Counted from the first letter of the stretch, positions 44,163-51,437 are shown. The stretch is 51,437 nt of DNA from Ruminiclostridium cellobioparum DSM 1351 = ATCC 15832 (GCF_000621505.1 NZ_JHYD01000047.1:1-51437), one strand, 5' to 3'. Program-made: numbers and translations. The notes: generated by a model from the letters alone, not told the origin.

Positions 44163-44357
44163 TCAGCCCCCGCCCACAAATCTGACTACTTCTATTGCAG
44201 CCCTGTCATCGACGATGGTATTCTCATATTCTCCCTTTGAGATTATTTGTCCGTTCAATTCCACTGCCACAATTGCAGGATTGTAACCCCGGGCCTTTAA
44301 AAATTCATCAAGGGTCTGGCTTTTATCAAGTTTGTGATCTGTTCCGTTTAGTTTCAT
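44163..44357 (-). CDS. thiS: Sulfur carrier protein ThiS
   Basis: This 64-residue ubiquitin-fold protein ends in VRFVGGG, so the essential C-terminal Gly-Gly is present for adenylation and thiocarboxylation. Internal motifs ARGYNPAIVAVELNGQIIS and DRAAIEVV are typical. GGGAGG precedes the ATG. It is the first gene of thiS-thiF-thiG-thiH-tenI. This is a separate, complete carrier in addition to the ThiS-like domain of ThiF. Confidence 0.92.
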   Translation of the reverse strand: MKLNGTDHKLDKSQTLDEFLKARGYNPAIVAVELNGQIISKGEYENTIVDDRAAIEVVRFVGGG

Positions 44358-44658
44358 TGCAACCTCCCAGTAATTAACGATTATGCCGGTAATTAATATG
44401 TCTTCAGCTTAATAGCTGTACAGACCTCAAAGAATAGCTTCAAGTCAATTCCACACCATCAATAGTGCTTTCGTCCGGTATCCAGCATGGATTGCCCACG
44501 AAGCTCTTGCCTGAAATAGTATGGCTTACTCCAAACACATGTTATTGATAATACGTTTTTTTTGAAGCTGTATCCCAATCAGGCAACAGCTATTTATAAC
44601 TGAAAGCATCCACAAAATTTAACTGGCACAACGAGTTATTTAATGTGTTCTATTAAAC
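44358..44658 (-). other. Upstream region of the thi operon, no TPP riboswitch seen
   Basis: I looked for the TPP riboswitch core (CTGAGA and the GATAATGCCAGCGTAGGGA-type box) on the minus strand and found neither. A 32-codon frame at 44538-44440 ends in FVGNPCWIPDESTIDGVELT and reads like the tail of a real protein. It has only a GTG start and no ribosome binding site, so it is probably a gene remnant. A weak TATAAA box occurs at about 44593-44598. Confidence 0.4.
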
Positions 44659-44716
44659 AAAAAAGCACAAAACAAGGAACACCCTTTCGGTGGTGTTCCC
44701 CATTTTGCGCTTTTTT
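44659..44716. terminator. Strong bidirectional rho-independent terminator
   Basis: A stem of about 25 bp with three mismatches or wobbles closes on the loop CTTTCGGT. Its core is GGAACACC/GGTGTTCC, flanked by AAAAAAGC on one side and GCTTTTTT on the other, so it has a T-tract in both directions. It lies 95 bases beyond the stop of the ABC permease gene and should end that operon before thi. Confidence 0.9.
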
Positions 44717-44810
44717 AATTATTTAAATTTTAAAAGATTTCTATTCCTGTGTCAAGTCGGACTTCCATCCCGGCATCACTTGCTTTTAAAACCAATGAAA
44801 TAAATTGCAG

Positions 44811-46475
44811 TCAGGAAGTATATTCCAAATCATTCCAGTCGGTTTTGAAACAATAGTGCCATATGATCATTGTAATTACTGCCGAGACAGCAATGTTGAC
44901 AGTTACACCAAAGGGAATAAATTTGGCACCAAAGTGGATTAAAGCCAGAAATCCCGATAAAAACAGAAGCGCAAAGCTCAAAGCTGCATTGGTGCCCTGC
45001 TTCATGCCCTGGAATTCCTGTGAAAACGGTAAGCTTTTAGCAGCTATTCTGAAAAAGCATATCAGCAGTAAAAGCATATTTATAAACATCAGAATGATAT
45101 CCGGAATGATACGGGGTCCGTACAACAGCACGCATGCCAGACTCAGAACGGTGATCAGTGGCAAATTGAACTTAAATATAAAAGCTTTCAGAGCACCTCT
45201 TAATATAATGGCCGGCTTTTCAACCGGTAAGGCCTTATATATCCATGCCCCCCTGAATTTTTCGCTTTTACTTATGAAGCTGACCGAAATACTTGCCATG
45301 GCTATGCCGATGTAAACACAGAGATATGTGTTACTTCCTTTTATTCTAACAAGTCCTTCTGCAAAATTCCCTTTAAACAGGTTCATAAATATAAAAATGA
45401 ACGGCATTATAAAGGCAAAAACAAGGCTTGGATATAATTGGAGCTTCAGCTTCCTTTCGCTTGAAATCATGTCCCGGGTAAACTTAAAGACAGCCCTTTC
45501 CTGCATATCAGGGCAAGCCGCAGCGGAAACAAGTTTTTGCAGTCCGGAGTTCCTTTCCTTTTTTTGATTTTTGCCGCTGCTGTTGTTCAGCTTTTGCAAA
45601 TTCCTTTCAAAATAAGGAACGATGTATTTTATATAGACTCCAAAGGAAATAACAGGTATTATCACTGCTAAAGCTGCCGAATACATATAAAAACCTGCAA
45701 AATCCTTTTCGGCAAGCATATTCAGCGGCGCTGCGAACCAGGTTGTCGGTATCAGGTAGTTCCACCATTTGGGAACAAAATGCACGCTGGTTTCCGAAAC
45801 ATCAAACATTCTGCCTATAAACTGATATGCAATGGTTATAAAGACTGTAAGAGTTATTTGAAAATAATTTATTATGTCCTTCAGCTTCTCACCGTCAAAG
45901 AGTCTGAGAATCAGGAAATAAAGTATGGAAGTCAGAAACATTACCAGACCGGAAATCAGAATAATCTCCAGCAGAAAAACCAGAGAAAACAACATGCCGT
46001 ACTTGAAATAGCACATTACGATAGTAGGGCCTGAAAGCGCCAGGGTTATTCTGACCAAATAATAAAAAACATGAATGGTTTTGGCCAGTTTCAGGGTCTT
46101 TTCTTTAACAGGTCTCGGCATCAGTATATTTTTATCTTTAACATCCAGTAAAACAGTTGAAAAATCGGATATCATCGTAGCAAGAATCATAAAAATAATC
46201 ATGCCAAGAATAATATTCATTTTATAGAAGGTAGAAAATGGGACCCAAACGAAAATTGATATCATCAGTCCCATAAAGCCATACATAAACATGGACAGCA
46301 GCGGGATATTCCTGTTTTCAATATTTCTTGTGCCCGACAGTACTGTAGGCACATTTCTGGAGTCCAGAGTCAGCTTTATTTTCAGGATCATTCTCAGCTG
46401 CAAATAATCAATATCATTTTTTTTCAAAGCCCCGGCTGTTTTGTCCAGCAGTCTTATCAAAACAAACTCTTTCAT
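44811..46475 (-). CDS. ABC-2 exporter membrane protein
   Basis: This is a 554-residue protein with at least ten hydrophobic helices (for example GMIIFMILATMISDFSTVLL, ISGLVMFLTSILYFLILRLF, NAALSFALLFLSGFLALIHF). It has the size and layout of large clostridial and bacillar ABC permeases. Substrate is unknown. The gap to the ATPase stop is one base, so the two form a unit. The terminator at 44659-44716 follows. Confidence 0.75.
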   Translation of the reverse strand: MKEFVLIRLLDKTAGALKKNDIDYLQLRMILKIKLTLDSRNVPTVLSGTRNIENRNIPLLSMFMYGFMGLMISIFVWVPFSTFYKMNIILGMIIFMILATMISDFSTVLLDVKDKNILMPRPVKEKTLKLAKTIHVFYYLVRITLALSGPTIVMCYFKYGMLFSLVFLLEIILISGLVMFLTSILYFLILRLFDGEKLKDIINYFQITLTVFITIAYQFIGRMFDVSETSVHFVPKWWNYLIPTTWFAAPLNMLAEKDFAGFYMYSAALAVIIPVISFGVYIKYIVPYFERNLQKLNNSSGKNQKKERNSGLQKLVSAAACPDMQERAVFKFTRDMISSERKLKLQLYPSLVFAFIMPFIFIFMNLFKGNFAEGLVRIKGSNTYLCVYIGIAMASISVSFISKSEKFRGAWIYKALPVEKPAIILRGALKAFIFKFNLPLITVLSLACVLLYGPRIIPDIILMFINMLLLLICFFRIAAKSLPFSQEFQGMKQGTNAALSFALLFLSGFLALIHFGAKFIPFGVTVNIAVSAVITMIIWHYCFKTDWNDLEYTS

Positions 46476-46476
46476 T

Positions 46477-47253
46477 TTATGCTCCTATTATATTTACAAA
46501 TTCATCGGCCAGCTGCTTATGTTTGTCAAAACCGGTCAGCTGGTTGAAAATATCTTCAAGGCTGCCTTCCTTACTCTGATCCTTAAGCTGGTCAAAGGTT
46601 CCGTCGGCAACAATGCTGCCGTTGTTGATAAGAATTATCCTGTCGCTTATCTTTTCAACCACCTCCATTATGTGGGAGGAATAGAATATTGTCTTGCCCT
46701 GTCTGGCCAGATGGCTCATGATCTCCTTAAAGACCATAACGCTGTTGGCATCCAGTCCGCTCAGGGGCTCGTCCAGGAATAAAATATCCGGATTGTGAAT
46801 AAGGCTTGAAATGAGCAGTACCTTCTGCTTCATACCTTTGGAATAGGACGTGATCCTTGAGTCATATACCTGTTCTATACCGAACAGTTCCATCAGCTTA
46901 TATGCCTTTTTATCGGTCTCCTCATATGCCATGCCGTACAACTGGCCCAAAAAGGTTATGTATTCACGGGCGGTGAGATTGTCGAATATTTCTGCGGTCT
47001 CAGGTACATAACCGATTTTTCTTTTATATTCTACACTTCCATTTGATATGTCCTCTCCCATTACCTTTACGACACCTTTATAGCCGGTCAGCAGTCCCAG
47101 AAATATCTTTACCGTAGTACTCTTTCCTGCGCCGTTCGGCCCGATATAACCTATTATCTGCCCCTTTGGAACATCAATGCTGATTCCTTTTAAAACCTGT
47201 TTTGACCCGTAACTCATATATAGTTCCCGGATTGATATCGCAAGCTCTTCCAT
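46477..47253 (-). CDS. ABC transporter ATP-binding protein
   Basis: This 258-residue ATPase has Walker A GPNGAGKSTT, signature YSKGMKQKVLLISSL and Walker B ILFLDEPLSGLD, all intact. It pairs with the permease encoded one base downstream. GGAGG precedes the ATG. Likely an exporter ATPase; substrate unknown. Confidence 0.9.
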   Translation of the reverse strand: MEELAISIRELYMSYGSKQVLKGISIDVPKGQIIGYIGPNGAGKSTTVKIFLGLLTGYKGVVKVMGEDISNGSVEYKRKIGYVPETAEIFDNLTAREYITFLGQLYGMAYEETDKKAYKLMELFGIEQVYDSRITSYSKGMKQKVLLISSLIHNPDILFLDEPLSGLDANSVMVFKEIMSHLARQGKTIFYSSHIMEVVEKISDRIILINNGSIVADGTFDQLKDQSKEGSLEDIFNQLTGFDKHKQLADEFVNIIGA

Positions 47254-47340
47254 TAAATATCCTCCAACTATCCAGCCATACCATTAAAATTTTTAAATTT
47301 TCTATTCTCTTTCAGTTTTCCATTATTTTCTAATTATTTC

Positions 47341-47369
47341 ATTATAGTGCATAATATGGCCACTTTCAA
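47341..47369 (-). promoter_or_regulatory. Promoter of the ABC exporter pair
   Basis: TTGAAA (47369-47364) and a perfect TATAAT (47346-47341) are 17 bases apart on the minus strand. The -35 box overlaps the last codon of the ThrE-type gene. Transcription would start about 80 bases before the ATPase ATG. Confidence 0.7.
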
Positions 47370-47824
47370 CTTTTCCCATACAGCCTTATATTTTTCAATT
47401 TTGTAAAGAACTTAAATATAGTGGTGGACAGCATTATTCCAAAACCTATGCTTCCGCCTACGGCCAATGCCAGAACCCCTTTGCTCAATGCCTGGGACAT
47501 ATTGTTTTCAGCAATATACCTCAGCGCGGTATACGCCGTAAACCCCGGCACGAGCGGAAATATTCCCGGTATCAGAAACTCAAAGGCCGGGGTTTTAAGC
47601 TTTCTCGCCAGTGACTCACTGTAGCAGCCCACAACTACTGCACCAACAAAGGTAGAAGCAATGGCATTTTGAGTGACGTTAAAAACCAGCAGGTACGCAA
47701 GCCAGCCCAGAGCACCGCTTAAACCTGCCCAACCTATTTTCTTTCTGTCTATATTAAATAAAACAGCAGGAAATATACTTCCGAAAAACGCAATAACAAC
47801 CTGTAATAATTGAACGGTTGACAT
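47366..47824 (-). CDS. Threonine/serine exporter, C-terminal-type subunit (ThrE family)
   Basis: This 152-residue membrane protein has four or five helices (LQVVIAFFGSIFPAVLF, AIASTFVGAVVVGCYSESLA, IPGIFPLVPGFTAYTALRY, GVLALAVGGSIGFGIMLS). The motif IPGIFPLVPGFTAY is typical of the ThrE_2 (DUF3815) half of split ThrE exporters. It follows the other half with a 54-base gap and a good GGAGG site. Confidence 0.85.
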   Translation of the reverse strand: MSTVQLLQVVIAFFGSIFPAVLFNIDRKKIGWAGLSGALGWLAYLLVFNVTQNAIASTFVGAVVVGCYSESLARKLKTPAFEFLIPGIFPLVPGFTAYTALRYIAENNMSQALSKGVLALAVGGSIGFGIMLSTTIFKFFTKLKNIRLYGKS

Positions 47825-47878
47825 AGATACCTAGCCTCCATCTATCATCCATAACTTTAATTAAGCTGATGAATTTGT

Positions 47879-48634
47879 TTAAAACCATTTCATAAAAATG
47901 GAAAGTGCCGTTACGATTCCCACGCTCATGGCCACTATGATCAGTATAGCTTCTCCCAACTTTGCAAATCCCGAAACATAATCCCCATAAAGCAAATCCT
48001 TGATCCCGTTGGTCAGTGCCACTCCGGGCAGGAGAACAATTATTGCGCCTGTTATTACATTATCCTTGTTGATCTGGGGAAAAAACGAACCAATTGCAAG
48101 GCTTACCGCTCCTATTATAAAACCTGAAAGATAGTACTCCAGAAATTGAAAGGCGCCTATTTTAGAGATATATTCCAAAAGCAGGTATATTCCAAAGCTT
48201 ATTAAAAGTGAGACCAACGCATCCAAAATGCCTCCGTTAAAAAATATGGCATATGAAAAAGCCGTCAGTCCTGCCGCCAAAAGCCTGATACCCAGTGAAA
48301 AATTGGGCGCATTATATATCTCCCTCAGCTTGTTTTTAGCCTCCTCGTAAGGCAGAGGATTTTCAGCAAGGCCTCTTGAAAAGGAATTTATAAGTTCAAC
48401 CCTGTAAAGATCAACACGTCTTAGATTAATTCTTTTTACCGAAGTTACAAATTCCCCCTCCTGGTCGGATATTGAAATAAAAATACCTGTGGAGGTGGAA
48501 ATACATTCGCCGTTAAAACCATAGGAAGAACATATCTTCTTTATTGTCTCCTCCACCCTGTATGCCTCGGCACCGTTACTCAAAAGAATTTCACCGGCAG
48601 ATGTTGCAATTTCAGCAACTTTTTTAGCTTCCAT
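47879..48634 (-). CDS. Threonine/serine exporter, N-terminal-type subunit (ThrE family, DUF1212)
   Basis: This protein of about 251 residues starts with the cytoplasmic DUF1212 signature GEILLSNGAEAYRVEETIKK, then several membrane helices (LLAAGLTAFSYAIFFNGGIL, YLSGFIIGAVSLAIGSFF, AILIIVAMSVGIVTALSIFM). With the gene downstream it forms a two-part exporter of threonine or serine. The frame opens at a TTG at 48664, with ATGs at 48655 and 48634. None has a strong ribosome binding site. I chose 48634 because it matches where the family usually begins. Confidence 0.8.
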   Translation of the reverse strand: MEAKKVAEIATSAGEILLSNGAEAYRVEETIKKICSSYGFNGECISTSTGIFISISDQEGEFVTSVKRINLRRVDLYRVELINSFSRGLAENPLPYEEAKNKLREIYNAPNFSLGIRLLAAGLTAFSYAIFFNGGILDALVSLLISFGIYLLLEYISKIGAFQFLEYYLSGFIIGAVSLAIGSFFPQINKDNVITGAIIVLLPGVALTNGIKDLLYGDYVSGFAKLGEAILIIVAMSVGIVTALSIFMKWF

Positions 48635-48745
48635 AAATACACCCGTGTCCGGCATTTCGTACAAAACACAATAAACGAAATGGCATGGGCCGGGTAACCT
48701 CCTCTACTCATTTTATAATTTTTTCAGCCTCTTGCCTTAATTTTT

Positions 48746-48821
48746 AAAATTGTTATAGAACAAATATCAATTATACCATTGGTATGAATTGCTTGACCGA
48801 CCATATAATTATAACAATTTT
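48746..48821. promoter_or_regulatory. Dyad-rich divergent control region with a minus-strand extended -10 box
   Basis: AAAATTGTTATA (48746-48757) and its exact reverse complement TATAACAATTTT (48810-48821) flank a 13-bp palindrome ATACCATTGGTAT (48773-48785). The palindrome overlaps TGGTATAAT on the minus strand (TATAAT at 48775-48770), a likely -10 box for the ThrE-type pair. A protein binding these dyads could control the exporter and the small plus-strand gene together. The rest of 48635-48960 holds no gene. Confidence 0.5.
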
Positions 48822-48920
48822 ACCTTGTGATTAATATCTCCCATTAAATTTATATTTAATTTTGAAGGGAGTATAAAAGGAATTATTAGTTGAATAAAAA
48901 AGACAATTCATCAAAATATA

Positions 48921-48937
48921 TTATAAGCAGCTTATAA
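48921..48937. promoter_or_regulatory. Perfect 17-base palindrome before the small ORF
   Basis: TTATAAGC-A-GCTTATAA is a perfect dyad located 23 bases upstream of the ATG at 48961 and just ahead of its ribosome binding site. It could be an operator or a leader hairpin. Confidence 0.5.
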
Positions 48938-48960
48938 ATATAGCAGAAAGGAGTATTTTT

Positions 48961-49107
48961 ATGAGTCAGAAGGGAAATAAGGAACACAAAAAATCGTCTA
49001 AGTCCAATTCTAAAAACAAATCCGAAAAAAATAGAAATCCGGATAATGAAGGTTCGGATTTTAACAACAAAAACAATGTTAAACCCCGCAACCAGCCTTT
49101 ATTCTAG
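48961..49107 (+). CDS. 48-residue hydrophilic small protein, function unknown
   Basis: The ORF starts with ATG after AAAGGAG at eight-base spacing, one of the best ribosome binding sites in the window, and stops at TAG 49105-49107. The product begins MSQKGNKEHKKSSKSNSKNK and ends NNVKPRNQPLF. It is almost entirely Lys, Asn, Ser, Glu and Asp, with no membrane segment or Cys, and is probably disordered. The composition recalls small spore or nucleic-acid-associated proteins, but I recognise no family. It stands alone on the plus strand. Confidence 0.6.
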   Translation: MSQKGNKEHKKSSKSNSKNKSEKNRNPDNEGSDFNNKNNVKPRNQPLF

Positions 49108-49587
49108 AAATTGGCAGTGAACAAACGAATAGAAAGCCTGATTTAAGAAACAATATGTACTGTGATACAGAAATGTATCCGTTGGATACTCAGGTATTCA
49201 TAGGATATTTATGTATCCGCCGGGCAAAGGTTTAGCTGACCAAAAAAGTTGGGAGATGATACCTTTGGACTTCTTTGTTTCTCTATCAATCGCAGTAATT
49301 GATAGTAAGGTTTTATGATGTTAATATACTGCAGCAATGTATGTAATTAGCATTATGGGACTTGCAAGTTGTTTTTGATGTCGAGCATTGGGAGATGATG
49401 AAGTTGATGGTTTTTAACTTTTTTTCTGCCATACCCGTAATTGAAAATTTCTTGCGTCCGATTAGTGCTCGAGGTACTGCATCTGCTCCAAGAGGGTGGC
49501 CGCAGTTAATAAGAGCAGTAACGGATTAATGCAGGGAAAACAAAAGCAGTTCGGTTAGTTTCTTAACCGTTGGTTAAATCATTAGCT
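49108..49587. other. 480-base stretch without a recognisable gene
   Basis: No ORF of note is present on either strand. TTGGGAGATGAT occurs at about 49249 and again at about 49388. The segment about 49465-49560 is less AT-rich and contains several short complementary pieces (for example CTGCTCC with GGGTGG nearby), so a structured RNA is possible. I recognise no known RNA family in it. Confidence 0.35.
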
Positions 49588-49631
49588 AGACAGCAGGGAT
49601 TCTATTAATCGGAATCCCTGCTTGTCTTTTA
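49588..49631. terminator. Terminator between the unexplained stretch and the PBP gene
   Basis: GACA-GCAGGGATTC pairs with GAATCCCTGCTTGTC (14 pairs and one bulge) around the loop TATTAATCG and is followed by TTTT on the plus strand. It ends immediately before the PBP stop codon on the minus strand, so it probably serves the PBP gene and possibly also a plus-strand transcript. Confidence 0.75.
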
Positions 49632-51290
49632 TTACAGTCCCAGTTTCATAATTTCCGATCCAATTTCTGCAAATATTGGAGCTGCAGCCTCACCGCCGCT
49701 CCTTCCGTCTTCGATAAAAACGGCTACCGAATATTTTGGACTTCCTGCCGGGAAATACCCTGCAAACCAAGCCTGGATAATTTTTTCTCCATCGATGTAT
49801 TGCCCTGTCTCAGCACTTCCGGTTTTTCCTCCTGCTCCGCCGTATCTATCCATATTGGCCTTTTTCCCGGTCCCTTCACTTATGACTCCCTCCATCAGGG
49901 CCATTATTCTGTCGGCACTGGCTTTTGAAATCACTCTCTCCTGGGAGGTCTCTCTAAGATCCCTTACTTTGTTTCCGCTGCTGTTGACAACGCTGTCCAG
50001 GAGATTAACATTATTTTTAATACCGCCGTTGGCTATGGTTGCGACCATATCAGCAATCTGAACCGGTGTCGCCATAATCTGCCCCTGTCCTATTGACATA
50101 TTTGCAATGTCACCGGGATTTTGAAGGTCGGCTTTCGTGGGAATTATTCCTCTGGCTTCACCTAGCCCCTGCTTTGTCAAGGTTGTATTTTCACCAAGTC
50201 CAAATTTTTTACACATGTTTAAAATAGGGTCGGCACCCAGGTCCAGTGACATATTGATAAAATACGCATTACAGGACTTGGCCAGGGCAGTGTTGATATC
50301 AACCGTGCCATGTCCGCCTGTTTCGTATGAGGAGCATTTGAATTCGGTATCGGCTATCTGGATGTATCCCGGGCAGCTGAATACCATATTGTAATCGGGC
50401 TGCTGCTCGAAAATAGCTGCCAGGTCCACCAGCTTGAAAACCGAACCGATATTGTATTGTGCCACTGCACGGTTGAACAGCGGCCTTTTATTATTTGAGA
50501 GATATTTTTCAATATCATTGGGATCAAAATCCGGTTTGCTGCATATGCCCACAATATCGCCGGTTTTGACATTCTCAACTACAATCGCCCCGGTCAGATT
50601 TCTGCTGTCGAGAGCCTTTTCAATAATATCCTGAATGTGATAATCCAGTGTTAATTTTATATCCAGCTTGCTGTTCTTTTTGTCATCCTCTTTAATGATT
50701 CTATATCCAAGACCGGTGAGCAAATCATTGCTTCCATCGGTAATGACTGCTATACTGTCCTCCTTACCATAATTGAGCGTTTTTTCAAACAGCTTTTCAA
50801 GCCCGTTAATACCCACATTATCAACCTTGTTAAGATAACCAAGCAGATGTTTGGCCTTTGTATCGGTGTTATACCTGCTTAAGGAATTGACAAATGATAC
50901 CCCTTCTATGTTCATGGAGGTTATAAGAGCCTTTGTCTCCTGATCTATCTCAACTAATATGGGTGTATTTTTCCGCTGGATTTCTTCCATTGTCTTTTCG
51001 GGCTCAAGGCCAAGTATGGCACACAGCTGGTTTATAACCTGGGATTGATCCCTGAGCAGCGCCGGTTTAAGCACAGCTGTTATCTTTTGAGTCCTGCCGG
51101 TAAATTTGATGCCGTTTTTGTCCAGAAAATCTCCTCTGACACTCTCAATCCGTACATTGTTCACTCTCTGAGCCGATGCCTCTTTAGATAATAGTCCTCC
51201 TCCGACTGTCTGAATATAACATAATCTCGTCAGCAAACATGAAAATATAGCTAAAAATACAAATAATATAATTCTTATTCTTCTCAACAT
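49632..51290 (-). CDS. Class B penicillin-binding protein (transpeptidase)
   Basis: This 552-residue membrane-anchored transpeptidase cross-links peptidoglycan outside the membrane. One N-terminal helix (IILFVFLAIFSCLLTRLCYI) is followed by a short dimerisation/pedestal domain. The catalytic domain has SxxK at Ser283-Lys286 (GSVFKLV), SxN at Ser339-Asn341 (AKSCNAYF) and KTG at 489-491 (GGKTGSAET). It is shorter than FtsI or SpoVD and lacks PASTA domains. It may be a PbpA-like or sporulation PBP; the exact role is not clear from sequence. Confidence 0.92.
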   Translation of the reverse strand: MLRRIRIILFVFLAIFSCLLTRLCYIQTVGGGLLSKEASAQRVNNVRIESVRGDFLDKNGIKFTGRTQKITAVLKPALLRDQSQVINQLCAILGLEPEKTMEEIQRKNTPILVEIDQETKALITSMNIEGVSFVNSLSRYNTDTKAKHLLGYLNKVDNVGINGLEKLFEKTLNYGKEDSIAVITDGSNDLLTGLGYRIIKEDDKKNSKLDIKLTLDYHIQDIIEKALDSRNLTGAIVVENVKTGDIVGICSKPDFDPNDIEKYLSNNKRPLFNRAVAQYNIGSVFKLVDLAAIFEQQPDYNMVFSCPGYIQIADTEFKCSSYETGGHGTVDINTALAKSCNAYFINMSLDLGADPILNMCKKFGLGENTTLTKQGLGEARGIIPTKADLQNPGDIANMSIGQGQIMATPVQIADMVATIANGGIKNNVNLLDSVVNSSGNKVRDLRETSQERVISKASADRIMALMEGVISEGTGKKANMDRYGGAGGKTGSAETGQYIDGEKIIQAWFAGYFPAGSPKYSVAVFIEDGRSGGEAAAPIFAEIGSEIMKLGL

Positions 51291-51296
51291 AAAAAG

Positions 51297-51346
51297 CCCC
51301 TTTATCCGAAATTATCCAATACATAGAGTGTTTCCAGATAAAGAGG
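51297..51346 (-). promoter_or_regulatory. Leader hairpin that covers the PBP ribosome binding site
   Basis: In the minus-strand RNA CCUCUUUAUC (51346-51337) pairs with GAUAAAGGGG (51306-51297), ten pairs including one G-U, with a 30-base loop. The 3' arm contains AAAGGGG, the ribosome binding site of the PBP gene, and is followed by CUUUUU and then AUG. The hairpin could therefore block translation or terminate transcription early. Confidence 0.55.
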
Positions 51347-51349
51347 CAA

Positions 51350-51358
51350 ATTATACCA
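51350..51358 (-). promoter_or_regulatory. Extended -10 promoter of the PBP gene
   Basis: TGGTATAAT is present on the minus strand (TATAAT at 51355-51350). No good -35 box was found 17 bases upstream. Transcription would begin about 55 bases before the ATG, just ahead of the leader hairpin. Confidence 0.55.
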
Positions 51359-51400
51359 CGGGTAAATATTAAAAGACTCTCCTTCCCCGCTCATTACTGA

Positions 51401-51437
51401 ATTTCGATCCACGTTCCTACGAGAGGAACGACCAGCA
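51401..51437 (-). CRISPR. One type I-C-like CRISPR repeat (51401-51432) and the start of a spacer
   Basis: Read on the minus strand, the 32-base unit begins GTCGTTCC, has a small internal dyad (GTTCCTCTCGTAGGAAC) and ends GTGGATCGAAAT. That is the form and length of type I-C repeats, which usually end GTGGATTGAAAT. Five bases of what would be a spacer follow on the right before the window ends. If crRNA is read from the minus strand, this is the trailer-end repeat, and the T-to-C change fits a degenerate last copy. Only one repeat is visible, so the array itself is inferred. Confidence 0.65.

Noticed and set aside
44358-44658. Possible TPP riboswitch ahead of thiS
   Set aside because: Neither conserved core could be found on the minus strand.
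48891-48938. A 15-residue leader peptide frame starting TTG after AAAAGGA
   Set aside because: It is short, has a non-ATG start and mainly reads through the 17-base palindrome; no independent support.
49491-49505. AGAGGGTGGCCGCAG resembling the T-box core AGGGTGG-ACCGCG
   Set aside because: The match lacks the A of ACC, there is no specifier stem that I can see, and no plus-strand gene lies downstream to be regulated.

Overview
The window looks like a chromosomal segment of a mesophilic, cellulosome-forming clostridium of the Ruminiclostridium type (the C. cellulolyticum / C. papyrosolvens / C. josui group). The evidence is a long run of secreted enzymes, each ending in a type I dockerin. 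In these dockerins the residues that normally set cohesin specificity are mostly Ala-Leu, Ala-Ile or Ala-Thr, as in C. cellulolyticum, and not the Ser-Thr pairs of C. thermocellum. Almost every gene is on the minus strand, so the window reads from right to left. Organism and cluster comparisons are from memory of the families, not from a search.

Region 1 (about 0.35-25.6 kb) is a hemicellulose and pectin operon resembling the xyl-doc cluster of C. cellulolyticum. In transcription order it encodes GH43, GH10 xylanase, GH43, CE1 esterase, a decayed CBM6-dockerin relic carrying a MITE-like insertion, a GH141-like beta-helix protein, a broken GH127-type gene, GH2, GH74 xyloglucanase, a CBM6-dockerin scrap, GH43, GH62-CBM6-dockerin-CE6, a truncated unknown ORF and PL11 rhamnogalacturonan lyase. 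Most carry a CBM6 next to the dockerin. Together they would remove arabinose and acetyl or feruloyl groups from xylan, cut its backbone, and attack xyloglucan and rhamnogalacturonan while docked on a scaffoldin. No strong terminator interrupts the series. A convincing promoter lies at about 25.55 kb, its spacer filled by a perfect palindrome. Immediately upstream is an AraC-type response regulator (25.7-27.3 kb) with no histidine kinase beside it.

Region 2 (28.1-40.7 kb) is a tightly coupled eight-gene operon: a large membrane protein, an ABC-2 ATPase and permease, a coiled-coil membrane protein with a Gln/Gly-rich tract, a MoxR AAA+ ATPase, a DUF58 protein and two membrane-anchored VWA proteins. 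The parts are recognisable but the function is not known. This is the best candidate in the window for an undescribed molecular machine.

Region 3 (40.7-44.4 kb) is a thiamine thiazole operon, thiS-thiF-thiG-thiH-tenI. Its ThiF has an extra N-terminal ThiS-like domain, the last gene resembles the tautomerase TenI more than ThiE, and I see no TPP riboswitch. Region 4 (44.66-48.7 kb) has an ABC-2 exporter pair with a good promoter and terminator, and a split ThrE-type threonine/serine exporter. Region 5 (48.9-51.4 kb) holds a 48-residue hydrophilic small ORF, an unexplained 480-base stretch, and a class B penicillin-binding protein whose leader hairpin covers its ribosome binding site. The last 37 bases contain one type I-C-like CRISPR repeat, so an array probably starts at the right edge.
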